A stretch of DNA of 64,000 bases, from NCBI RefSeq assembly GCF_932526225.1, contig NC_064040.1:15743994-15807993 (forward strand), read 5' to 3'. A program made the position numbers and the translations under genes. This DNA comes from Nematostella vectensis (Eukaryota > Cnidaria > Anthozoa > Actiniaria > Edwardsiidae). Of the stretch, positions 48,080 to 58,849 are shown piece by piece. Under the pieces are notes generated by a model, which saw only the letters and a program-made list of their open reading frames with translations, made no database searches and was not told the DNA's origin. Numbering within the stretch: the first letter of the stretch is position 1; each line of letters opens with the position of its first letter.

Positions 48080-51000
48080 TCATACTGTCGATATTTTCTC
48101 GCCAAGTTCGATAAAGCTTCGAGTGGAGCTCGTAGGTGAGGAGGTTTTCGTGTCTGAGCCCGTCAAGCTGCTTCTGTAGAACAAATATAATTTAATAAAA
48201 AATGTTCCTAAGACTTCGTCAATATATTAACTACACTGCAACAGACCTGGCGAGACATCAGGTCATAATTATCGGCAAAAGAAAATCCACAAGGTTATCA
48301 AATTGTCGCAAGGTTGACGGGTTTGTGGAGTTAAGCGAAAAAGTACAGGTGAGTTGGAAATTGCACCAGAGAAGTCAGACTATCTAGACAGTGGGGTACG
48401 GTAAAATACCACCAACGTGTCGGGTTTTATCTGGTCTTTATCAGAAGCGTAAAACAGTCATAAATATTTAATGAGGGGACAAACAACCACGTGCCCAACC
48501 CCCTGTGCACATAGGGGTGTACCTATAATGTTCGAATTATACAATTTTCAATGAAAAAATACCTACTTACTTTCTTTTGAAAAGGTTCTTCATAACATCT
48601 TTAAACTTCTTCTTGTTGGTCTTCTCTTCCTGTTCTTCGTCTCCAAACTCCAAGTCCGCGACAAACAGCTTTTCCCAACTCCTGCGATGTCGAAGCGGAA
48701 CCTTTCCATCAACAACCTCGAGCTCACCATTCTTAGACTTACGACCACGTGACCGTAACGTGTTGCTAGGCGACGTCTCCGGTGTGCCGGATACACCCGA
48801 GTCTTCTGATTCATTCAAGCTTCCGTTGCTACAAATTGAGATCCGACGGTCGCATGATGTCACGCTGGCTTGTCTCGAACGCATCACGAGTTGCCGAACA
48901 CCATCGGATGAAGATCTGGTAAAACGCGAGCGTTGCGGCATAGGTCTGCGTACCCATATATCACTTTCCGAATCTGTTGCTACCATGTGGGATTCAGAAC
49001 TCGTGGCTTTAAGTCTTGCGTTGCCATTTTCTGGGGCTAATTGTGAGGGAAGCATAAGGGATACAGGTCTCCATAGCTCGGCAACTTTTCGTCTTCTCGT
49101 GAGCGTAATACTCGGGCTTGCGTCGGCCGAGCTCGGGGTTACGGAAATCTCAAAATCAAAATTTGCCGCACTATCATTACTCAAGTGCTTTAGCTCATTG
49201 TCCTTTTTGACAGTGTCCTTATCTTTGGAGAATTGAGCGTCTTCGTCCGCAAAGACATTTTGCTCTGAGGTTGAGTGGGAGATGGTCCCTGTTGGCGACA
49301 GTGATGGCGCTATGGAGCTTGAATCGCTCGTGCGATTTTCGATCGGAAAGTCTCGACCGAGCTCGGAGATAGCCGAAGTGCTATCGGATTTGGAATCAGT
49401 AAATATCTCGTCTACTGATCGTCGCCATTTTTTAGAACGTCTTTGCCATGCTCTAGTCATTGAATCTTTGGCCATTTTCAGTTTGCTTTGCCTAGGCCAA
49501 ACACAGTATGTTATTTATATGAACAGGCAATGTAGGCGCGTAACTAGGGATGGGTTAGGGAGGGGTCAGTACGCAGCTCTTACAAGCTGCAATTTGATTG
49601 GGCAAATAAACAATATCCGTACCTCGACACAAAGAACGAGAAGAATAGAGACAAAAGAACTCCTTTGTAGAGCAAAGATAATAGGAGACAAAGCAGCTGC
49701 GTACTAACTCTTAGGGAGCGGTATTTTGTTATTTTAGAATCACTAAAGAGACCCGTTCTCTCATGTTTCAGAGTCGAGATGTGTGTAATTATCCAATAGA
49801 AACTGGAAATTTGTACCAAGCGTGTTTGATAAAAAAGACTTTCCAAACAACACATAGGTCATCCTGTACTCACGTGGGCGACTTTTGGTCCTTGTCCTCA
49901 TTTTCCTCTGTAATTGACGTGAACTCTCGCAGATTTTCCGAATCGTAGAACTGATCGAGGTCTCCCGCACTGACTGGACGACACTTCCTCTCCCCAGACC
50001 TCACGCGGGAAAGCACACTGTGCGGTGATGGAGACAAAATGGGACTGGGCACGAGACATAAGAGGTATATGAGTATATGACACAAGATCATGCAAGACAT
50101 TCAGACATAAAGGTTTTTTTGCTGTTCTAATAATGAGCCAATAAATAAATACGAGACATCGATTTTTCTTATCAACTGATTATCTAAGGTAGCATCATCA
50201 AGGTCACGATCTATTACCTGCTTGGTGAAGTCGGGATACTAGTAAGGGATTCCTGTGTCGCTTCGGCCGTGGTCCTGATCATTGTCGGAGAGGACTGGAG
50301 CTCGGACTCAACTGATGCACTCGACAGGTCATTTCTCATTTCAGGAGTCAATCTGAACAAGGTATCACTTATTAGATTAGATCCATGAGATGTGCAATTC
50401 AAATAGAATGAAATGAGGTAGAGGGCTATCATTTTTCTAAAGATCTTCTGAGCAGGTCTTTTCTTACTTGCTAACGATGTCGCAGTTTTCTTTCTTGCTC
50501 TTTAATTCTTTCAAACTTGCCTTTTTCCTTAAGGACTTACTACATAATTAGAACAAGAGTAGGGTTATTACATGGAAGGTAAAGCCGACATCCTCGGAAA
50601 CCCAGGGCATCGAGGTCAGCGGAACGAGGCGCGAGAACGAGGCGGAACACAAGGACGAAGGAGGAGGGGGGGGGGGGGGGGGGCGTTTTCGCACTTCGGT
50701 ACGCTGACCCCCATGCCATGGGTTTCCAAGGATGTAAAGTCAGGGGTACCTTTCCATGATAGTATAACTGCATTATTAGAGCAAAAGAAGGCGGATATAA
50801 AATGGGAGGTAAAGTCAGGGGTGCCTTTCCATGATAGTATAACTGCATTATTAGAGCAAAAAAAGGCGGATATAAAATGGGAGGTAAAGTCAGGGGTGCC
50901 TTTCCATGATAGTATAACTGCATTATTAGAGCAAAAGAAGGCGGACTTAAAATGTGAGGTAAGGTCAGGGGTGCCTTTCCATGATAGTATAACTGCATTA

Positions 51001-54000
51001 TTAGAGCAAAGAAGGCGGATATTAAATGGAAGATAAGGTCAGGTACGCGGGGGTTCCCTCCTATGATAGTATCGTTGAGGCGCCCTCTAATTATTTGCCT
51101 TTAAGCAAAAGCAAACAGCTATGCTCAACCCTTCAAAAGCACAATGGCAAGGTCCCCAAGTACTACTGTACACAGTGACGATTTTTTCTTTCCGCCGTGT
51201 ATGTGTTATAACTATTTACAAAAGAGGAAACGCCATGGGAATCGTTCACGTGTTGTTCACGTGTTGTACGTACGTCTTCCTTGTGTTTTTCCTGGGCGAT
51301 GCGGAGTTTACTACTTTGTGTGAATTTTGTATGGAGTCGTTCAGTAGGTTGATCATCTGCGTCATCTTTTCCAGTGCGTTTTTCAGATGAAAGCTGTCAG
51401 GATGGGATGCCTCTGTGTACTTGGAAACTTGCTGGAGGATGATCCCAAAAAATATGTTGGAATAGTACCATAGTAGACTTACTGGATTAACGCTGACAGA
51501 ACGCCTAACTGACTGGCTGACGACTTGAATAACCGAGCAAAACACTTGACCAACCAACCGACTGACCGACCAAAAGTCTTGGTCGACTTGAATCAAACCT
51601 TCAATTTGACTGATCGACAAACCGACTGACCGACCAAAAGACAAGGACGACCTTTAAATCGACTGACCTACCAAAAGACTAGGACGACCTTCAAATCGAC
51701 TAACCTACCAAACAATTAGGACAACCTTTAAATCGACTGACCGACCAAAATACTTGGACGACCTTTAAATCGACTACCTACCAAAAGACTAGGATGACCT
51801 ATAAATCGACTGACCTACCAAAAGACTAGGACGACCTTCAAATCGACTGACCTACCAAAAGACTAGGACGACCTTCAAATCGACTATCCTACCAAACGAC
51901 TAGGACAACCTTTAAATCGACTGACCTACCAAAAGACTAGGACGACCTTTAAATCGACTGACCTACCAAAAGACTAGGACGACCTTTAAATCGATTGAGC
52001 GACCAAAAGACTATGACGACCTTTAAATCGACTGACCTATCAAACGACTAGAACGACCTTTAAATCGACTGACCTACCAAACGACTAGGACGACCTTTAA
52101 ATCGACTGACCTATCAAAAGACTAGGACGACCTTTAAATCGACTAACCTACCAAACGATTAGGACGACCTTTAAATCGACTGACCTACCAAAAGACTAGG
52201 ACGACTTTGAATCGACTGACCGACCAAAAGAATTGGATGACCTTCAAATCGACTGACCGACCAAAAGCCTAGGACGATCTTCAAATTGACTGACCGACAA
52301 AAATACTTGGACGACCTTTAAATCGACTGACCTACCAGAAGACTAGGACGACCTTCAAATCGACTGACCGACCAACGGACTTGGACGACCTTCAAATCGA
52401 CTGACCGACTTGACCGATATTCCGGCAGGGTGACTGACCAACTTCACTGTCCGACCACCCAACCGAACTGACAACCATTATACAATGACAGCTGACTAGT
52501 CGACCGGTGTGTGCATGTGTGTGGTATTTAGGTAATTTAGGCGAGAAGTTGAGTAAACATTAAACTTACCCGTAACAGAAGGACATATCGTGGAAGTCGC
52601 TGAATGGGGGTCAACAAGTAAGCAGGTAAGTCCAGTCCCGCGCAGGCAGGTTCCATCGAACAGTCCTGGAAACCAGTAAAGAATTAATTAAGTCTGTAAG
52701 AAGAGCCACGATCGGCTTAGGCATTTACCGTTTACACTCGAAAGAATTACATTCTAGAAAATGGAGGCCAACAGTGAAGTGCATGGCATTGCTTTAAAGG
52801 TAAATAGTGGATTCTTAACTCTGATTCTATGTCTTATCAAACCTTTCAATAATAATGGTAAACAAGATCTGTTCAAACAAGCTCCCAGTGTCAAAAAATG
52901 ATCAAGCAAGACAGGATGTTCAGCTATCGGACCTCCAATACCCATATTTCTCACCTGTAAGAACTTTCTAAACTTGTGTGACGCTCGTGAAAACTTGTTG
53001 ATAGCTGCTATCGCTTTGGGGAAGTTGTTGACGTAGTTGGAATAAATCATCAGTACGTTAATCTGAAAGAGGAAAATATCTGTCAGTTTTTTTTTCAAGA
53101 AACAAATTGATATACAAAAAGCAGGAAAGTACCAAAAGCCAAAATAGTAAAGACTTTGTACCGTTCCATGAACAAACATGACCCCAGTGCTTCCCGTTTC
53201 CAAAACTAAGCGGTTAAATCTGTATTGAGCATGTGCTAAAAGGAGCAACTGCTGTTTATTGGTACTCACGTGATAGGAGCTACTGAGCTTGGTGAAGATA
53301 TCCCCTACAATTCCATACTGGCGCCAGTTCTGTATTCTATCCTCTAGCTCGTTCATAAATAGAGTGTGGCTTTCTCGTATATGGTCTAGTTCTTTAGGAA
53401 ATATGACACTGGAAAAATACAAAAAGAAACAGATGTTGAGATGTTTGTGAGGCTGTTAAACCTACGAGGTTCAACTCTGTCTTTATTTGGGGAATACATG
53501 CATTGAATTCTCTTGAAGGACGCCTCGGGAACCAAGGCAGGTGTCCCTCGGCAGAATAGCTCGCTTATTTAGAGTCTCCGCTATCGGGGATCAGGTAAAG
53601 GGGCTAAAGGGCGTTTCTGTATATGGGGCGATGCTCCTCTTCGGGTTAAATGTATGGGAGCTAAAATCTAAGCGTTAACCGCTTACATGTTTTATGTATT
53701 AGTGCCCCCTTCAGCGGCGTAGCCAGGATTTTTAACAGGAGGGGGCCCTAGAGGGACTTTCAAGGCATTTTCTCCGGTATTTTAGATAATGTCTCATACA
53801 TTTACTGTATTTTGGCTGCTAAAACGGGGGGGCCTAGGCCACCCCCCTGGCTACGCTCCTGCCCTTCTTCTGGACGTTGCCCTTCTCTTTCGAAAAGGAT
53901 CCGCCTCTGGCCCGCAAACTAAGTGCATTCCTCACCCCAGGAAGAAAGTAAGGATTCAGCAGGATTAAGGATAGCAGCCTCTTTACTTACTCTATTTCTT

Positions 54001-57000
54001 TGGAGCCAATCAAAGCACTTTCCCTCATGGGTTCCTCAAATGCCTAAAAATAAAATAAAATAAAAATATTATTGAGCTTTTTTGTATAAATCAAACAAAA
54101 TGCACGTTAACTAGGGGCCCGTAAAGTCGAGTTATCCGAGTTCAAGCAGTTATTGAATTGTACAAAATCGTTTCTTACCGTTTTGAGGGTGCTGAGACAG
54201 GCCAAATAACTCTTTTCTGTGACTAATATTTCTTTTGTTGCTAGGTATCGCTTTTCTGAAAACAAACAAAAAACTATCAAGTTATACCAATTGTATCAAA
54301 GTTAACAGGGGCGCAACAAATTTATTCTTTACCCTCAATATTTTCAAAATCATTCCTAAAAGTTCTGTGTTCTTTCTTACCGTCTTTTTTGGTTCGCTTA
54401 GTTGTCGGATGACAAGCGTAAGTGACTCGGCGCTCACGAAGCTTTGACGACGGGTCGCCGAACGCTGGGAGAACAAGGTTTGCTAGCATTTCATGCCTCG
54501 CTTTGACTTGAATATTACTGAAGTGAAATTCTGGAAAAAATAGAAGAATATGGATTATTAAGGGTACCATATAATATATAAGTATACCTTATGTCTAAAA
54601 GCCGTGTGACACGCTCTACCATCCCTAGTCAAGTGATATCATCCGAGATAACTTCGCTTTATACTTACAAGTAATAAGGGGATACTCAAGAAAGTTAGTA
54701 AACTTTGTTTTTGAGACTAGCTAAGAGAGTTTTCTTCACTTACATGCTTATCCTTGTCACGTGCGCCGAGAGTTTCATTAGCTTTGTTTTAAAGTACAAA
54801 GTACTCTTTTGTAGCGCGCCGACCGCCTAAAATAAACAGCGCTCGCACGGAAACCTTTTATCGGGCACGTTCTTGCGTGAACAAGGTGTTAGACTAAAAC
54901 AGAGGTGCGAATGAAAAAAAATAGAAACGATAGTAATTGGAAATATACGTAAAGTACTAAGAAATAAGCTACAGAAGACATATATAACATAAATATAAAT
55001 ATAATATATAAATTTAACAAAATCACATGAAAATAGTATAAAAACAAGCCGCTTTCTTTGCTTATTTGAATTTGTCATAATTCTCAGTGATATATTTTCT
55101 TCAAATTTAAACTTGATAAATCCACACTCGTACAGATTCAAGTGTTTACCTAACATTTTCAGAACCATTTTAGGCCCAATGCTTCTCTGTTCGATCATAC
55201 TGTTGGTCAATCCTTCGTGTTTTCAGAAAATGATTACAATTTCGTGCCGTGTCGCTCTCAAAAACATACTTTACGCATGATTAACTTGTATTGCTTGTTT
55301 GCGTGCTTGAAATGGTGCCGACGTCAGTTAGCAGGTTATCTATAGCAGTGAGGAATTGGGCGGTAATTTCACAACTCGGAAACCACAACGCAAGCATAGG
55401 AATCCAAAATATGCAAAACTGCAAAAACTACAACACAAATGTTCCTATAATTGTATATGCCCAATGACCGAAATAGTCATTTTTAATTAAATTATTCACC
55501 TTTTAAAGAAGCAATATCCGATTTTAAACAAAGCTTTTTTGGAAAGAGGGTAGAAAAAAGAGCTTGTCGAAAGAAGTACATCAATTTTTTCGTTTCGTTT
55601 CGTTTTTTTTTTCGTGTTCTTTTCCTTCACGACTTTCTTATCTAATCTAATAAAATACAATAGAGGGCTTAGGGCAAGATCTGATAGTTTACTTAGAATT
55701 ATCAAAAAGATCAAACAATTAGATCTACATTGAAAGTCTGTGTGCATAGGCTTTCACGCTATCCGAGTTTGACGTTGGTTTCTGTAAAAGGTGTCATCTG
55801 GAATCCTCCTTTGTTTATCACGGCATAAACTCACGTATTTCTTAGTAAGAAGACAATGAGGGGTACTTTGTAGAGAGTCAGTACATGAGAAAATGTCCCT
55901 TGAAATACTCCAAAAGTCAAGAGTCATTAGTTTCTTTAGAGGGAACACTCAGTTCGGCCAACTCCTATACTTCTACTCGACTAAAGGATCAGCTACTTGT
56001 ACTTTAAAAAATTTTAAAAAATTATATTTTCGACATTCTAAAAAATAATCCTTCACTTGTGTTCTTTTTGACTGACAAACTTTTGATTGTTTCACTCGCA
56101 CGTTAAAGTACTTGTTTCACATGGCACGTTAAATTACTTGTTGTTTTTTATGTGTACAGAGTTTAAAGCCAAAAATTAATTATGAGCGCAGGAAATCACT
56201 TTATATCCGAGGCAATAGCGAACATAAGATTTACGACGGCGGAGCGGTGTCTACGACGGCGCACACGTTGGATTTCTCCGCGTGATAAAAGAAAAATGCG
56301 CCGTCGTAGACTCTTGAACCTTCGGTTACTACATTCTACAGGCAAAGGGCCGCCATCGACCGATGAGGTCCTCGTAAACTACGTTCGGGGCTTCTGGAAC
56401 CAGTGTAATGTAAGTATCTCGGTTCGCCTTACATTGGCCATGCAGCGGCCAGGTAAAGTTACCAAGAGGGAGATAAATGTTGATAGTCACCCAGGTAAAG
56501 TAACCAAGAGGGAGATAAATGTTGATAGTCACCCAGGTAAAGTAACCAAGAGGGAGATAAATGTTGATAGTCACCCAGGTAAAGTTACCAAGAGGGAGAT
56601 AAATGGTGATAGTTACCTGCGTTGCTAAATCCTCGTGAACCGCGTCTTTTGAGCCCTACCGGGTACACGGGCGCGGTCGAGTTGCGTCTCCTTGCGAGTG
56701 AAGTGAGGGCAGGAACCTAAGAAGGCGCAACACAGTGTTATTATTGATGATTGAGTTGCGCGTTGTACAAAATGCAGCAGCACAGGCTAAGTGAATGCTT
56801 CGAGATGAAATGAAAGGAATTTGACACAAAAGGATGTCGGTCAAATGAGGTAGACTTGAATGTAAAACGGAAGCGGAAATGGAAATGGAATGCGTTGATT
56901 GCTATTTTGATAGATAAGATGGTATAGCAGAGATGGTTTTGAATACTTTAAAAGTCCATATCAGCCACCATTCTGTCATCCTTGCAAAATAAACGTGTGA

Positions 57001-58843
57001 AAAAGAATTTTGATTTCGAATGATTTTGGTAAATTTTAATAAAACTTTGTTTCTATGGGTATTTCGAAATTTTATCATACAACTGATGAAAATGACAATA
57101 AAGGCGTGGCTGGCCAGGGTCCTTTAAAGATACGGCTGAGTATAGAATATTAACGACAACCTGTCAATGTGCGAGATATGTGAAGAGATTTAATTGATAA
57201 GCGCGAGAAAAGGATGGAATAGGTTCCATAAATTTTGGCCACCGGAACCTAGCGCGTTAATCTTATTCAAACAACCTAAGCCTTTTTTTTCTTGAAGAGA
57301 GGTTGTTTAAAAGATTGAGGTATTAACAGCCATGATGTTTTGACATGTAACAGCATAACAACGCCGTAATTACCTCGTTTATCGCGAAGCCTGTGGCAGG
57401 GTATTCAAATGAAAAACAAACAAGAGATAAGATTTCTCATCACCGTTATTTGCCTCCAGTGCTGATGATGAGTTATCGGTATGGCGTAGAGGATTGAAAG
57501 GTTTTCCAACCGAGTGCGGTACGGTGTTACTATAGAGTTTCATTTACACTTAGCGACCAAGCACCTTTAATGCATCTGTAATTTAGCGTAATCTTTTTAT
57601 AAAGTGATTTTGAATTGCTAATTCTCTAATGCCTTCTCTAAATGCGGAATTCCACAATTATCCGTCCAGACATACCGAACGATAAGAAAATATCTACGGC
57701 TCGCATCAAAAGCGTGAGAATCTAGATCGATTGTCAGTCTAATCCTAAAAGATCGTGTCAATTTATTGTTTTGTTTTTTTTTTTTAGCGAAGAAAAGCAA
57801 AACAAGGGAAGGAAACCCTAGTATTTTTGTGACAGCGCCTCATAGTATTTAAGTGATATTTTTGTAAACTGCCTCAGGGAAGTAACTGATCGTTGATCAA
57901 GCTTGCAGTTATATGCAAAGATCGTGTGTCAAGCAGTAACATTTCAAGTGTTGTGCTAATTTGAAAAGTTTTCTTGCTTAGAAAAGTCAGGCCGAACAAA
58001 AATATGTATTATTAAATGTAGAACGATCAGAAGAGTCTCGAATGAATCGCGTGACAGAATTTAACGGACCGGTAACGAGTTTACGTTAAGAACGTGTGAA
58101 AATTACAATGAGAGTTTTGTAATAATATCACGCTACGGTGACGGTAAAAGCCGAATTCTTTTCATAATTCAAACAGAGTTGTGCACCAGCACGGCTGGTT
58201 TGCACTAGCAAGATCCGAAGTTGAGCACATTTGAATCGTCAACACAGCGAGGTGACTGCACTGTACCGGCCGTGTTTAGCTTCACAAACACAATCACAAA
58301 TACAATCACAAACAGAATTGAACAGAGGAGCAAGTCAGATGTTTAACTCTGCTATTATGATATGCTATCTTGTGTTCATAAGCACGGGAGCTAAATGACA
58401 GCTCATTCAATTAGCCGACCCCGGGAAAAATCATCTGGAGACTTAATGCACCAGGCACACATTGCAAATATATCTGCTAATACTACTCGTGTTTGTCATA
58501 GTAAAATGCAGATGTTCGTTTAAAATCTCGAGCTAACGGACTAGGTTGCGGTCATAAAACTCAATCTAGCTATCTTTTAATCGCTCAGGTGACTAGCGGC
58601 GCTCGAGTGAACGCAAGAATTACAAATTCGGATTTAGTTTATAGTCTATAAGAGGGTCCATTCAAACGAAAATTGATCTTGCGGTTTGCAGGGGTATTTA
58701 CTGACCGTATAATAGTAGACCAACTCAACATTTTCTAGGATTGTCTCAAGAACTTTCTCCCTGTCTGCCGGTTTCCGTTTCCTCTGTACCGTTCCGGATT
58801 TGCTGAGTGTCTGGGTTTTCACTGGCGAGGTGACCATTGCCAT
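48080..58843 (-). CDS. Second Rho guanine-nucleotide exchange factor, DH domain without PH (about 747 aa, 12 exons)
   Basis: Minus-strand exons: 58843-58702 (tentative first), 54530-54381, 54255-54179, 54043-53991, 53408-53270, 53062-52955, 52665-52570, 51431-51274, 50352-50218, 50044-49874, 49491-48571, 48173-48080. Borders are GT-AG, phases agree and the sum is 748 codons. The DH domain runs from KRYLATKEILVTEKSYLACL through NNFPKAIAAINKF to LLTPIQRLPRYVLLL. Exons of 77, 53, 108 and 96 nt match the plus-strand paralog in length and phase. The tail is long and Ser/Arg-rich, and no PH domain is seen. The apparent stop at 48567-48569 lies inside donor AAAAGAAA|GTAAGT; the phase-2 exon at 48173 ends the protein GEKISTV, a class I PDZ ligand. 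The 5' end is the weak point: the first exon shown has an in-frame stop before its ATG and a usable GTAAAT donor, but two other starts are possible. Expected role: Rho-family activation at PDZ-organised cortex. Confidence 0.85.
50572..50731. repeat. Poly-G patch and flanking debris in a GEF intron
   Basis: A run of about 20 G near 50668-50687 lies in purine-rich, G-rich sequence (GAGGCGAGAACGAGGCGG type). It looks like the end of another short poly-G element. No coding signal. Confidence 0.4.
50733..51033. repeat. 75-bp tandem repeat, four units, in a GEF intron
   Basis: Units begin GTAAAGTCAGGGGTGCCTTT, continue CCATGATAGTATAACTGC and end AAGGCGGATATAAAATGGGA. Four nearly identical units, then decay. 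The period is a multiple of three, so an open frame of 25-residue repeats appears on both strands; this is taken as an artefact. Confidence 0.92.
51630..52410. repeat. 37-bp minisatellite, about 21 units, in a GEF intron
   Basis: The unit is CGACTGACCTACCAAAAGAC followed by TAGGACGACCTTTAAAT. It sits in the intron between the DH exons that end at 52570 and start at 51431. Variants (GACCGACC, CTTGGACGACC, AACGACTAGG) increase toward the edges, and a looser GACTGACCGACC-rich zone extends on both sides. Confidence 0.93.
53712..53861. mobile_element. 150-bp MITE with 5-bp target duplication CCCTT, in a GEF intron
   Basis: CCCTT at 53707-53711 and 53862-53866 flank an element beginning CAGCGGCGTAGCCAGG and ending CCTGGCTACGCTCCTG, an inverted repeat. 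It holds GGAGGGGGCCC and GGCCACCCCCC blocks inside. No coding capacity. Confidence 0.85.
55150..55198 (-). other. Candidate alternative first coding exon of the minus-strand GEF
   Basis: An ATG at 55198 opens 16 codons (MIEQRSIGPKMVLKML) and a donor TTAG|GTAAAC follows in phase 1, which joins in frame to the exon at 54530. It would give a 716-residue isoform. Alternatively, an acceptor at GAACAG (exon start 55186) would make it an internal phase 0-to-1 exon able to accept the exon at 63603-63698, but that acceptor lacks a pyrimidine tract. Confidence 0.4.
56249..56311. repeat. Perfect 15-bp inverted repeat, GTCTACGACGGCGCA
   Basis: GTCTACGACGGCGCA at 56249-56263 and its exact reverse complement at 56297-56311 surround a 33-base loop. 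A related word TTACGACGGCGGA precedes it. Confidence 0.7.
56447..56620. repeat. 42-bp tandem repeat, four units, in a GEF intron
   Basis: Units begin GGTAAAGTAACCAAGAGGGA and end GATAAATGTTGATAGTCACCCA. Four copies with only a few changes. The period is a multiple of three, which creates short open frames on both strands. Confidence 0.9.
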
Positions 58844-58849
58844 CGAAGG

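Noticed and set aside
50572-51036. 154-codon frame with VKSGVPFHDSITALLEQKKA repeats, and its opposite-strand partner
   Set aside because: A 75-bp tandem repeat inside a GEF intron. Open only because the period is a multiple of three.
54827-55210. 127-codon minus frame taken as a whole
   Set aside because: Only its first 16 codons from the ATG at 55198 precede a donor in the right phase. The rest is AT-rich intron-like sequence.
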